Source of the DNA: Phorcus lineatus
Lineage: Eukaryota; Mollusca; Gastropoda; Trochida; Trochidae
DNA length: 64,000 bases
Direction of reading: 5' to 3'
Assembly (NCBI GenBank): GCA_921293015.1
Contig: OV121094.1
Location: forward strand, 38,190,054-38,254,053
Part shown: positions 11,301 to 23,514 of the stretch, piece by piece
Layout: every line of letters starts with the position of its first letter
Position numbering within the stretch: position 1 is the first letter of the stretch
Program-made: the position numbers and the translations under genes
The notes under the pieces: model-generated
The model's input: the letters and a program-made list of their open reading frames with translations, nothing else
Told to the model about the DNA's origin: nothing
The model's database searches: none

Positions 11301-13794
11301 GTATGTTTGTTTGTTATCTATGCACGGTTGATATTTGGAAAGAAGTTTTGAAAGAAGCGACTTGTGCCTTATGACTTTGAGAACACTCATGAAAATGAAA
11401 TATACATTATACCCTTTGCTTTTTTCTAAGGTAATAAAATATCTAAGCCATAATGACATACTACCTATAAAAATCCAATGATTACTATATATTCATTGAA
11501 AAAATGAAAATATAATGTTACTTTGTGGAACTCCATGTCGTTAAATAGGAACTTGAAAAAAAATTAAGATACATTATTTGCTCCTTGGTATAATATGTAG
11601 GTATTCAGGAATGGCAGGGATTATCATGATTGTATTGAAAATACACAAATGGAGATTCTGATTATTTTAAAGATTTGAAGGTATGTTCGTCACCGAGGCG
11701 TTGCTGGTTGAACTAAAACAACTGACAAAGTTAGGTAAATGAAAATATTTGACATGATAATCAAAATTATCTAAAATATCAGATGACGTTTGACTGTTGC
11801 CAGTTTCTCTAACGGATGTATTTTTACAACAGGAATCAATTCATAAGAGCATTAAAAAACTTATTTTCATGGTTTAAATCAGGATTACTCAATAAAAGCA
11901 GAATACTTGTTTAGTTCTGTAAGTGATGATCTATCAACAAACAAATCAGTAGCACATTGACTCTCTTGAACTGTTTTTATTTGCTTGTCTTGCTGGGAAG
12001 GTCTTCCTGGGAAGGCGAATTTATAAGTACATCAGCTAATTACTTTTTAAAAGACCATCACACTTACATTTAACCAAATCGGTTTTTGCCTAATTGATAT
12101 GTCACTTTAGATAAGTCAGTTATGTTCAACGTAGCAGCTGACTGATTAGAGGTTTACATGTCACACTTTACTTGTCACTGGATTGGTTTTCTTTGTGTTT
12201 ATGGTTTGAAAGTTAAGGGATACAGTTCAAATTACACCATTGTCGTTTGTTATGCAGCTATGGTAATGATTTGTTTTTAAAAAGATATACCTAACTGAAT
12301 TATTTGGAATAAGAAAAAATAGTATCTGGATAATAACGTTCTTCTGTGATACATAAAGATGGATTTCACTACCACAAGACCAGTTTGGTTTGTAGGGTTA
12401 TGTTTGAATACATATGTAGATGTGTATAATTGTGTGTAAACTGTAACATGTCTTAAAAATCAAAAGCTTTTTAGATAATTATTATGCTATATGTTGTACA
12501 TAATTAATTTATGGAAAGAAAATTGTGGTTTGGATTTAGTACTGTCAAAGTTGTAAGAAAACAAGGTTGTTTTTTTAGATCAGGGATATTTCTCTTAGTT
12601 TGTCTATATTATTTCTATACTGATAAGATGTTTTCTCATTCATTCATTAGGTGAAATTATGATCTGTTGGCCTCTAGGCAATGATCAACTGATCAATGAA
12701 CATTTGAGGGCGACAGGTAACGATCAAAACAACTTTCCAAATTTCATAATTGATCGCACACTCATTTACTTATTTATCTTACTTTAGCAAAAATAGTTCT
12801 GTGTCTATTTTTGTGATAGTGTAATCTCCAGGGTTTGTAGAGGAACCATCGAGTACATTGAGATACTAAGGTATATTACCACACAGAAAGAGCAAAGAGC
12901 ATGCATGTTGTATTAATGAGAAAAATGTTGTTCTTACACACGTGATTCGATATTATAATACTGTTTCATGTACACGTCCCTGAAAATAGAAATGCAGATG
13001 TTCCTTATGGTTATTGAAGTAACCGATTATACAAACCGAATCAAATACATTTCCGTTAAATTTATTTCTTCATCAGTTTCTATTTTGGAAAGGTTGCTTG
13101 GGGTGGGGGTACTTTTCAGGCATTATCTATTTTCTTTTGAAAATACTATTTTCTAGCAGGTATGCCCATTAGATATGATTTCATTATTGAATTGTAGCTG
13201 CAGGTATCCTGTCGCTCAATATGTGAAAAGATTTAACTTTTCCTTGTGATCGTAACTATGACACACGTAAACCACAAAGAAAGTTAAAGCAAACATAATA
13301 AATGAACATGATAAAGCTTGTCATTAAACATGAACAATGAAAACTTCACGAAATTAGTATATTCACATTCTATTTTGAGATGTTGTCAGTGTCGAGAAGC
13401 TATTGAAAATAACAAAGTACTTTATTTTACCTAAATTTACATTCGATCGCATCACACTTAGTTTAACTAAGTCTTTTAGCTTTAAATATTAACAAAATTA
13501 GAGTAATTTTCTGTATTCTGATTATTTGTTTGATTAGTTTTTATCAACATTCTCATTTTGTATCGAGGAAAATGAGGTATCAATGTTCTTTATTCAACAG
13601 AAACGTAAACTATGATGTTGTTTTTACTTGTTCTAGTTGTTATGCTGCTCATACTTGTTAATCAGAAGGTTAGGCGTAGTTTGGTCACATTAGATTAATT
13701 TGAGGAAGTACAATGTAATCATAGAAGCATTTTCATAATGTCAGTAATGCTATTATCAGATCTGACACATAGCTGCTTTCTTAACAATCCAAAT
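11301..13794. other. AT-rich stretch without recognisable gene
   Basis: No open frame above 62 codons and no repeat edge was recognised. Confidence 0.45.
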
Positions 13795-13930
13795 ACAGGA
13801 CGTGTCGGTTTCAGATATCCCTCATAGTACTTTGCGATACGTTTGACAGAGAAATGTCAGGATAATTTGTCTGACGAAATAATTAGAACTGCGTTAAGAG
13901 GTAAAGGTCTTTGAATGATGATTATACTTG
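13795..13930 (+). repeat. Diverged direct repeat, copy 1
   Basis: Resembles 15985-16125 in the same orientation. Shared blocks in order are GGACGTGTCGGTTTCAGAT (GGACACGTCAGTTTCAGAT in copy 2), ATGTCAGGATAATTTGTCTGA (shortened here: ATGTCAGGATAATTTG) and CTTTGAATGATGAT. Function and class are unknown. Confidence 0.45.
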
Positions 13931-14599
13931 CAGACAGAAGTGCAACACGTGACAATTATTTCAATTACACAACGGCAAGTTCCGCCTTTTCAATGACGCC
14001 CTAACTGACCTCGCCCTCGACTGTTTTCAGAAAATTTCACTACAAATGCTGTGGGTAAAGACCATCGGAGCGCAACGGTTAATTGAAACAAATGGCATGT
14101 TATGATTATTGTCGACAATCTGAATGATCTAAAAGTGGATGAGTTATGGCATTTATATTCAAGTCCCTCTTCAAGTTCTCATCTATTTCTTGTACATTTC
14201 ACTAGAAAATTGGCTTTTGCACAAATTAGATAATCGCCAACGTGTTCGTTGTTTTGGTCATTGAAGCGTGTTCGTGAGGCGTGACGTCGGAATTTTGAAG
14301 ACATAAATTTCAAACATATTTTACATTGTTTTAGAATCTTTACCACGCAGTCAACAAATGCCGATAGTTTATTTGTGAAAGGACATATTAATACATGCTA
14401 TTCATGTGGCTGGTATATACTAGTAGCTTAACCACTTAAGAGACAACCACTGACCGGATTGATTTTTAATTGACTAATCACTTGTCTTCTTGTAAATGTT
14501 GAATAAACATTATCAAGGGTCAAGTCCTAACAGGACATATTGACAGAAGTTGCAATGGCTAAGTTACTCCAACAACTGCTTCAAGATTAAGCTCTTTTC
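13931..14599. other. Stretch without recognisable gene
   Basis: Moderately AT-rich sequence; nothing could be assigned. Confidence 0.4.
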
Positions 14600-15165
14600 A
14601 ACATGAAATGTCCAACCGAGTCCTTCTCATTGTATCCACTTCAAACATGGTTTCTGAAACTTGCCGCCGAAGAGACTTGATACTTAAATAGACAATGATA
14701 AAACAAATCGTACATCTCTCATTAACAAGCTGTGAACTTCCTTCATGGTTAAAGGCGACACTAATAAGACATCTTCTGAAGAAATCAAACCTAGATCCTG
14801 AAGTACTACAGGTCATTTCCAAATCTCATAGACCGTGCTGCAGTTAGTCGTCTCCAGTTTCTCTTCAAAGACGGCAATCTACCTTAGTCCTTACAGTCAG
14901 CCTACATGTTCAGCCACAGTACGGCATCTCCTCTGCTGCGTGTCCAGAATGATCTGCTAATTTCTGTCGATTCAGAAGATGTGGCTTCCTTCGTGCTGAT
15001 TGACCTATTAGCAGCATCCGACACCATCTTCTAGAGGATCGTGTTGGTATTACTTGTTTTACACTAAAATTGTTTGTCTGGCAACCGCTTCCAATCCGCG
15101 ATAATTGATTGCAAAGGATCACAGTAGCAGAAGCTTTCATACGTATTCCTCATAGCTCAGTGTAA
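14600..15165 (+). mobile_element. Decayed LINE reverse transcriptase fragment
   Basis: The plus strand in pieced frames gives hallmarks of a CR1/L2/Jockey-like reverse transcriptase in the right order: LLKKSNLDPEVLQ (about 14775-14815), QSAYMFSHST then LLRVQNDLLISVDSEDV (about 14898-14985), and FVLIDLLAASDTI (about 14990-15030), which corresponds to the family's LDLSAAFDTI block before the catalytic FADD region. LEDRVGITCFTLKLFVW follows. Several stops and frame changes interrupt it, so it is long dead. The catalytic YxDD region and endonuclease were not found. A SINE-like repeat begins about 20 bp downstream. Confidence 0.78.
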
Positions 15166-15185
15166 GGGCCCGTATGACTATAATT

Positions 15186-15478
15186 AGTGAGTGAGTTGAT
15201 GTTTAACGTGTTTTGAACATATTTCAGTTATTAAACACGTGGATGATAAGCATCCAAAAGAGAGTGGACAGATCAGGGAGAAAGGGATCGAAAGGATGAG
15301 GGAAAAGACGGAAAGAAATGCATTGGGAGAGATAGACTCCAGGTTAGAAAAGACCTCAAATTTGGTCTGGCTTCTACCCGTCAACCTGTCCAGCGTGGGT
15401 GCCCCTACCAGGAGTATGTAAGCTCCGGCTGGCATAGCACTTGAGGTGTCTGAAGCACGAAAACCGCTGCCACGAGTG
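15186..15478 (+). repeat. SINE-like repeat with GAGTGAGT head, copy 1
   Basis: The head reads GTGAGTGAGTTGATGTTTAACG followed by ACATATTTCAGTTATTAAAC (first part shortened: GTGAGTGAGTTGATG). The body includes CATCCAAAAGAGAGTGG, GACCTCAAATTTGGTCTGG and GTCTGAAGCACG. The same order appears reversed at 17385-17875. A GAGTGAGT/TTTAACG head of this kind is, as I recall, typical of abundant gastropod short repeats. No coding capacity; the small open frames on both strands here are chance. Confidence 0.65.
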
Positions 15479-15984
15479 TAAATAAGTTATTGACTATTTC
15501 GCGAGATCATGCAAAGATTGATAAATTAAGTTTTAAAAAGAAACATTTTCTATGAATGCTATATTTATGGTATTTATTTTGGTGAATTCTGGACATAACC
15601 AAAACTAAGAAATGCAGTGATTCAAAATAGTGAAGTTAATAAATTTTGCAGAAAGGTCGGACCTGACTATTATTAGTACTGTGTAATATGAGTGTGTAAG
15701 GTTGCTTTGGTCAAGTTAATCATAGAGTTACCAAATTTTAACAAATTTGAAAATGTAATCATTTCCATAGTTACCAGAAATAGAAATATAGTCCATACCT
15801 CAACTTCAGGAAAATATCTTATGGGTTTAAAACACTGATGTTTTGTTCCGGGTGACGTTTTGTCAAAGTAAGAACAGCTAAAGTAAGGAAAAGATGTTTT
15901 ACCATAACAAGAATTTATAAGGCTTATACAAGAACTGCATTAGATCAGGTGATACATATAATTAATTTCTCGCCAGTTCAATTA
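15479..15984. other. Stretch without recognisable gene
   Basis: AT-rich, no open frame of note and no repeat edge identified. Confidence 0.4.
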
Positions 15985-16125
15985 GTGGACACGTCAGTTT
16001 CAGATGCTCTTCATTATTCCTAGTGAAGTCTCACGTAGCAACAATAGACAGGTGAATGTCAAGATACTTTGTCTGATGGAATCATTAGTAATTTATCAGC
16101 GCAAACATGACTTTGAATGATGATA
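15985..16125 (+). repeat. Diverged direct repeat, copy 2
   Basis: Partner of 13795-13930, about 2.19 kb downstream in the same orientation. See that entry for the shared blocks. Confidence 0.45.
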
Positions 16126-17384
16126 TCTCTAACCTATTTTGAAATCAGAGTTTTTGTTTATAATTGTAATGTTTCACTTGGTCGAAAGCCAGCTGCGCTT
16201 GCCCTTGAACATGATTATCAATGTGAGAAAATGATTTAGGTCTTAACAAATCCTACAGCATGTCACCAAGAACGATGTTCTCGTTTGGTGCCGTGATGAA
16301 GTTTACAAAATAGGTTAATATGAGAGTTAGTATGATTTATATAACAAATCAATGAATAATTGGGTTGTTTGTGTAGGTTCAATGTACCTCGAAACACTTT
16401 TACCTAAAATTTAACTACAGAAATGGAGGATTTTGTATCCAGAGAGGTTTTGATCAGTTCAATAGCCGATTAAGTTGAATACATTGATTCATTGCATTTC
16501 GATAAAGGTGAATCCAAATGATGTTTCAGCATTTTAAACTTCTAAACGCTCTTTGAATCTCTTTTCGTAATTGTTTTTCTCTTTCACCAAACAACTGTCA
16601 AACAAGTTGGACAATTTCCTTTGGTCTATTTCAACAGAACTTTCATGTTAAAGGCTATTCTGTGTTGTCGTTCATTCATATATAATATCATCTTACAGAA
16701 ACAGTATATGTTAAATTATTGTATTTACAATTTTCATTTATTTGGTTATTATCTAACCAGGCCTATTCCTAAACTGAGCAATTATATATTATTATATATA
16801 GTTGTATTACTTATAATTTGTAAAACAGTCAATAAAAAAGGGAGAACGTTCCATCTCATGCTTAAATGAAGTTGGAATGACACTTCATATCAATAAATGC
16901 ATATAAAGTGCCGCATGGCAAACACGTGTTACAAACAATCATTGCTATGTAATTTTGTAGTATATCAAGCTATCATATAAAACACGAATTCCCTATCGAT
17001 GCCTGTAAACATTTGAAATATTGTGACACATTTTACATATTTGCATAAAGATGGTGAGTAAATATAGAATAAAATGTAAACGTAGTTTGTTTTTGGTAAA
17101 GTAGGTTTCAGACTCCATATTGAATAAGAATTTTGGAAATAATTTTATTTTCTTGGTGTTATACCTATAGATAAGGTTGATACACATTGTAAACTAATTC
17201 AGTACTTATTGAATGAAATATTTCTTATTGAAAGATAACGTCAATGACCGTGTAAGATCAAGAGGACTATTAACAGTCATCTGCAGAAGAGGACTATTGA
17301 GCCCACTGCCTATCGCGGATGCGTATGTTTTATTCTTTCTTACAGTATCACCACTTGATTAAATATCCTCTTGTGGTGTGGTGG
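16126..17384. other. AT-rich stretch without recognisable gene
   Basis: Short frames at 16621-16869 (plus) and 16993-17187 (minus) are rich in Ile, Leu, Tyr and Lys, as AT bias predicts, and match no family I know. Confidence 0.45.
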
Positions 17385-17875
17385 TTTGCGTGCTTCAGAG
17401 ACCCAGAGAGCTATGTCAGCCAGAGCTAAATGCTCCTTGTTAGGGCCACCCAGGATGGACAGCTCCTACAGTAGAAATCCAGACCAAATTTGAGTCGTCC
17501 TAAAATCTTTCCCCTCATCCTGATCTGACCACTCTCTTTTGGATACTTGTCATCCACGAGTTTAGCCAGGGGCTCGGCAACTTTGTCTGCAGTAGAAAAC
17601 TGTTCTACACGCAGTCAGGTTTGGGTGCAATGCTACACTGACTTTCAGTGCGGTACCACCCATGCTTCGCTACTTCCAGCCAATGCTTACAGGTTTCACT
17701 CCAATGCATAGCCACAATGGTGTTGCGGACTTTCTCCCTGCATTAATACTAGCAGCCGGGATGAAATACTCTTGAAAGCGGCGTTAAACTCCATATCACC
17801 TCACCTCACCTCATCCACGTGTTTAATAACTAAAATATTGTTCAAACACTTTACACACCAACTCATTAAACTTTA
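17385..17875 (-). repeat. SINE-like repeat with GAGTGAGT head, copy 2, interrupted
   Basis: Inverted counterpart of 15186-15478. On the plus strand it reads GTGCTTCAGAGACCC, CCAGACCAAATTTGAG, CCACTCTCTTTTGGATAC and CATCCACG, then resumes after an insertion with CATCCACGTGTTTAATAACT and the degraded head near 17875. The interruption at 17559-17810 is a separate short element, so this copy is older than that insertion. Confidence 0.7.
17559..17810 (-). mobile_element. 252-bp SINE-like insertion with 9-bp target duplication
   Basis: The insert is bounded by TCATCCACG at 17550-17558 and again at 17811-17819, a perfect 9-bp direct repeat. Reading the minus strand, the insert opens GGTGAGGTGAGGTGATATGG followed by GTTTAACGCCGC and ends CCCCTGGCTAAACT. 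It has no terminal inverted repeat and no open frame, which fits a SINE better than a MITE. The head resembles that of the element it landed in. RNA polymerase III boxes could not be assigned with certainty. Confidence 0.7.
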
Positions 17876-18257
17876 TGCTCGATTGAATACTTATTATTTA
17901 AAACATAGATATCTCAGCACAATATATCTGACGAGAGTTGAAAATTCATTGCTATGCTTTGGGTTGGCTTTTAACCAGACGTCTTTCACTCAATCATGGA
18001 CACAAATAACCGATTTTCAAAATGTCCGTGTACCACCAAATTACATGAGGAAGCTGCTCTTATTAGTTTGTTCTTGAAATATGAGCCATTATGTTATTGA
18101 CTGGTTGAAGATTCCGTGCGTTCACTCACAACTACTCATGTTTAAGTGAAACATTTTAATTATCTTTTGTGCAACAACAAAAGACAGTAGGCATGAATAG
18201 ATATATAATATGGATTTAATACATGTTTTGGAATATACATATGAAAATATATATTTA

Positions 18258-18400
18258 GGGGCTGGTTCGGATTAAAATGTTGATGAGGCAGGGCATAAAA
18301 ATTACTGAGTTGTAAAAAACTTGATGGAGGTGTGATATTGGCATGTGCCTTGGGGGACAGAGGATATTTGTACAGAAGAGTTGAATGCCCGAACCAGCCC
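18258..18400. mobile_element. 143-bp MITE with TA target site
   Basis: The left end reads GGGGCTGGTTCGG and the right end CCGAACCAGCCC, inverted repeats of about 12 bp, each bordered by TA (18256-18257 and 18401-18402). TA duplication and tiny size suggest a Tc1/mariner-type non-autonomous element. No coding capacity. Confidence 0.65.
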
Positions 18401-18518
18401 TAAAGAAATGGCAAGAAAATAGTTATGAAAGACATGTGATACTATGACAAAACATTTATAATAGGAAGTTTAAAAATGGGTGAGGTATAAAGCAACTGCA
18501 AAGTAAAGGTGGCGGTGT

Positions 18519-18742
18519 GTATGGCAGCTGCGATGAACTACAGGGAGCAGCGCGTATTGCAGCTGTGATGAACTACAGGGAGCAGCGCGTATGGCAGGTG
18601 CGAGGACTATAAAGAGCAGCGCGTATGGCGGCTGCGATGAACTACAGGGAGCAGCGCGTATGGCAGCTGCGATGAACTACTTGGAGCAGCGCGTATGGCA
18701 GCTGCGATGAACTACAGTGAGCAGGGTGTATGGGCTGCAATT
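18519..18742 (+). repeat. 35-bp GC-rich tandem array, six units plus a part
   Basis: Unit starts (GTATGGCAGCTGCGATGAAC, followed by TACAGGGAGCAGCGC) fall at about 18519, 18554, 18589, 18623, 18658, 18693 and 18728, giving a 35-bp period with one 34-bp step. The units are clearly richer in G+C than their surroundings. Since 35 is not a multiple of three and no frame stays open through the array, it is unlikely to code. Confidence 0.9.
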
Positions 18743-21700
18743 AATAGTAGATTTGTATAACTGAAGGCTGCAATGTCAGATTAGGGTACAAAACCTTGGA
18801 ATAGAAATGGTTATTGGAAGAAAGGTGTAGTTGGGGAGCAAATAATTTGTAATGCATAAAGAGGCAGAAGTACCTGAGTAATTGCTAAAGTACCCTAATG
18901 AATGTGACGTACTTCCGGTTGGGTGAATGTAAAAATGGGTTGAATATAAAAACAGAAACTAAAACGTTAAAGGGAAAATAAAATTGTTGATGCACAAATT
19001 AAAATTATTAATTCTCATAAAATATCAACAATATCAGGATACTCACACGCTCCACGCCACAAGGGGTTATGCTCAAAGCGCCAAACACATCATTAGCCTG
19101 GACAATCATCAATCTTTTTTCGTTCTCAACTCCTTGAAAGTATGCAATCTAGCAGCCGATGAAACACTTTATTCTTAACTCTCATATTGACATTACTTCT
19201 AAACCAGATACCAAATCGTACTTTAGGTGAAACGATTATATTGTTAATAGTAAGAAAACACCACAACAGAAACAGAACAGAAAACAGAATGGTTTGTTCA
19301 TTTCATCAGTTTTTGTGCATCACACAACTAAAAGGCAAATTGTTGAACTTGTGAAGAAAAGTCACATACGAAGTATCAATATAACATGGTTAAAGAAAGT
19401 TGATTATTGAAACAAAACAGGGCTGACCAAAACTAAAAAAAATAAGAATATATCAACGGTTATCAACCCGCCATTCCATCTACCTCTAAAGAAACTCTGT
19501 AGTGAGAAAGAAAATGTGGCATTAAAACTTGCAATGTATCCCTGAATAATCGATTTTTTTGCTACGTCAAACATGGCAGTTTGTGAAATTAATGTATCAA
19601 AATACCACTAAACTGTCAATGAAACTGACAAATTAGACACATGTTGCAAAAACAACATCTACCACCAATGGTTATTTTGGATGTTAGATGTCTCAAACTA
19701 GATAAGAACTTGGAAGTTTAAATTGAAATTTATAATTAAATGACCCAACTGAAATATGTAATTTGATGCAGTCATATCCACTGTCCCTGCAGGCTACAAT
19801 CTTCCTGTAATCGACGTTCTACGTCTTGCAAACATAACATCTAATAAAAAGAACCCGTAAGACGATAAACGTGTTTATGAACAGGAATGCATTGGAACCA
19901 AAACATTTCACTTTACAAAGTAACGAAATGAAAATGTACAAGAAATTAACTAGTTTTATAAACGTTTCTGTGGAAAACCTTGTGGACACGGTGAGGTCAT
20001 TTACTTCATGAAAATCTGCATCTGTTCATACAACTGCATACCAAAAGATTGTTCAAATACATGCGTATTAAGGTGCAAGTTTTCAAAACACCAATCTTAT
20101 ATTACCCTTAAAATGTGGTCAACAGCTTCACCGGACTGTGAAATACGATTACAATTGAATACAGCTAAAACATTTATGACCATTTCGGAACGAAATGTCT
20201 AGACTATATTTGACTAATGCTGCTGGCTTTTATTTAGTTATTGTTGTTCCGATTTCGAAAGTGAATCAATCGCAATATACGACTACAGACACCCAGTAAA
20301 TATTTGGACTCGTATATTCATATACCTTTCCCCTTAAACATAGTTTTTAATTTCATGGATTTGGTTTTCTCTGTTATTTTATTGCGTCATTTCGTGGAGG
20401 ATATAAGATAATAATCCCTTTTTATTCCAAATAACTACTCCCGAATATAATATATCATAGATATCAGAGTAAAGAATGTGTAAGCAGTGTTATTTTAAGA
20501 AACATAATAAACTTACATAACACACAAACCTTTTATTCATCTAAAACATAAGTTACTGAATACGGTTAGTACTGGTGAATTGATAAGAAGTTGATTTTTC
20601 ATTTCAATTTTCATATAATGATTTCTGACAGGACATGGGAACATCTTTAATCTTGTGTTTATAAAGCTATTTTAAAGGCGTTGTCTCTTGAAGTTTATAA
20701 ATTGTGATATAAGTTAGATAGATTGTGAGTACTAGATTATTAAATCAACTTCATGCGAACATGAATAATAAGAAATGGTCGAACTTTCACATTGATTCCA
20801 CATTAGTATTCGAGGACAAAGAGATAATCTAACTTACGGACTATGTACTGGTCGTGAATGATTACAAACATTTATCTAGACTGATGCCATGGCATTTGGT
20901 ATTCGCCCATAAATTATGGTATTCTGATTGAATTTCAGGGGATTTGATATACAAAAAAAAAACAGTTGTAACAGGCAAGTCATCATTATCTCCTTACACA
21001 GGTGAAGTACATATATTGCTAGGAACAAATATTTTATTATACAATCAAAGTTAAAAAAGAAAACATAATCAGTTCCTATATGTAGCATAAAAGGGTGATG
21101 GCAAATAGTAATTCAAGTCAGGTATTTTCTGTTCACATTCAAATAACTGTGTTTACAATGTGGCAAATCAATCTTTAAACAGATGGTACAACCATCTTTC
21201 AGAATATGAACAATCTCGTATTCACGCACAATAAAACATCGTTGTTCATATTATTATTTTATTTAGTTTTTTTTAGTAAATGTCTTGAAAAAATCTTTCA
21301 ATGACATATTTTAAGTTTATAGATAATTTTTTACTTCAAGTGGTGTTGATCCTTAATTTTTAACTGACTGTTGTCCTGTCAAATATAAGGGACGAAACTG
21401 TTACGTCCGCAAACTCCAGAGTTAAAGCGATGCCCATCTCTTTATTTACAGTATTACACATAAAACGAGGAGTTTAAGGATTTGATAAACTTACATATAT
21501 TGTTTATTTCAAGTATTCTATAGCATAAGCGTTTTGTGCTTATTATACTTTTAAAAGGCGTTGAACAAAATGTATCGGCTCGGCTGGCATTTTTTAAAAC
21601 CATTTTTCAGTTTTCAAATTGATGCTTGTGTATCTCCGTGACCAGAAGAGTGACATCAGCGGGATCCTAAATGTTATCAGTACGTCAAACAAAGCTGAAC

Positions 21701-21879
21701 ATGTCAATGGACAAAACATAGATAACAAATCTTCAATCGTTCACTCAGTATTTAAGGGGCCAAAAATTACCTTTAAGCGCCCTTTTCTTTCTGCTTTTCT
21801 CTTCCTCATTACCACTCTTTGATGAACAGGTTTAATTGAATCATTTGAGGCATTTAGAAGAAAAACTTGAGGGAGACAG
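18743..21879. other. AT-rich stretch without recognisable gene
   Basis: Only short chance frames (60-70 codons). No RNA gene, repeat edge or spliced coding block was recognised. Confidence 0.45.
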
Positions 21880-21955
21880 TATTTCAACAACTTCTTTATT
21901 GTGAAATTCATGACGTTTTGGAGAATATGCTTCTTACATCATCAGGTGGAATGTA
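21880..21955 (-). repeat. Possible retroelement-end motif
   Basis: On the minus strand CCTGATGATGTAAGAAGCAT is followed by CAAAACGTCATG, AATTTCACAATAAAG and AAGTTGTTGAAATACTG. A TGATGA...AAACGTC...AATAAA string of this style recurs at the ends of several invertebrate and fish retroelements, but I cannot assign a family, and no adjacent reverse transcriptase is seen. Confidence 0.25.
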
Positions 21956-23262
21956 GGGGTTATGAACTATTCCAGTGATGTTAGCTTCAATTGAGAACCT
22001 GAATAAAAGGCCTCAGGGTGAAATCCGAATAAGCTGAAGTTGAAATTCCCGAATTTTAGGAAGAATAACTCTAGCATTTGACATTAGAAAATATCCTCAG
22101 GAGGTCCATCATCCTCCATTTCCTCGAGCTCAGGAGAAGTCAATGTATAATTTACAATATACTACAAATGCCATTTATATTCAAAACAAAACGTACTGAG
22201 ATTTTAGACTGTTTGCATTCCTAAATTTTTTAAAGAGTAACTAAAAACAAACTGAACATTTATTACAACACGGCTATATATTTCCAACAATCTCAGACGT
22301 ACCTGGTTACTCATTTCAGAAGAGGAGCTTGTATTATTACAGAAAAACAACAGGACAGCATTTATTCATGAAAACGAGCTTCATCTTCCGAATGTTAAGG
22401 CACATAGCAAGATCCCCACTTGATATTTAACGTAATGCACTCGCATCATGAATGGAAAGATATGAAGCAGTTTACAGTTTAGGGAATGCAAAAAAGATGT
22501 AGTTTTGTAAATCGTTTTTGAAGTTTGTGGTTGTTAGAAAATGGAATCGTACTCCGATTAAAATAGTTACCTACATGACAAACACATGCTTTTCTAATTA
22601 GTAATGGACTGACGTTAGCAAAATATGTTTTCACTTTTTAGATATAACCTTTCAAGTTTCTTCTGAATGTCCTCCAAATGTAAAACCCTTTGAAATTGTA
22701 TGCAATATAATAGTAAAAAATAGTAAATCATTATATAAACTATTAGTATTGATTTATATTTTTAATGTACTTAAGCTACCACCAGATATATATTGTTATA
22801 AATTGTCATATCCATGTAGATATTTCTTCACTACAACGACAATCTAGTACCAAAAATTCCGAACAAGTCACAACTGATAAATAAACTGCTTAATAAAACA
22901 CAGAGTAAGTGAGGCGTGGAAAATAATCCTCAATTCATTTTGACGAAAATGAATTCAATTTTTTGTTGACCCATATATAAGAAGAAAAAAACTGGGATAT
23001 GTCATAAAAAAATTGATGGCAAATAGTTTTCATCAAAATTGTAAGCGACTACATTTCATGATCGCGATTGAGCATTAGCAAAAATAAAATGGTGCCTTAA
23101 AACCTAACTGTTACAATACACTTGTCAAAACTTGTAGAAAACATTTCGATATAGATATAGATATAGATATAGATTACAAGTGAAAACCTCAGAGGTTTGA
23201 CAAATACTAGTAGGCTTCTCCAACTTGTCACTCAAACAACGGAGCGTTCCATAATACTTTTT
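21956..23262. other. AT-rich stretch with GATATA microsatellite
   Basis: No gene was recognised. A short (GATATA)n run of about four units lies at 23148-23174. Confidence 0.5.
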
Positions 23263-23514
23263 TTTACCTGAGGGGGCAATGATATCGGTGTTCATATTTC
23301 CCATACGATACCTTAAGACAAAATATCACTTATCATGCTGACGTCACGTCAGTAACAATGCTTTGATATCACAATTTTTCTTTGACGTTGTGTTCCAAAT
23401 GCGTTGAGGGCGGGAAATCCGAGGTTGATTTTGATTATTTTCATTGATTTCTCGACTTGGGTAATAAACGGGATATTATATTCTTGTCACACACGATCTT
23501 GCCCGGGAAATACA
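23263..23514 (+). repeat. CRE-palindrome/hairpin repeat, family A copy 1 (truncated)
   Basis: Opens TTACCTGAGGGGGCAAT, then GATATCGGTGTTCATATTT, TGACGTCA at 23339-23346, GACGTTGTGTTCCAAATGCG, ATTTCTCGACTT and GGTAATAAACGGGATAT, all in the same order as in copies at 40271 and 58250. The long terminal hairpin is nearly absent; it breaks off after TTGTCAC and only loop-like CCCGGGAAATAC remains. Confidence 0.75.

Noticed and set aside
15184-15435. 83-codon minus-strand frame over the SINE-like repeat
   Set aside because: The same repeat at 17385 is non-coding in that frame and no domain is recognisable.
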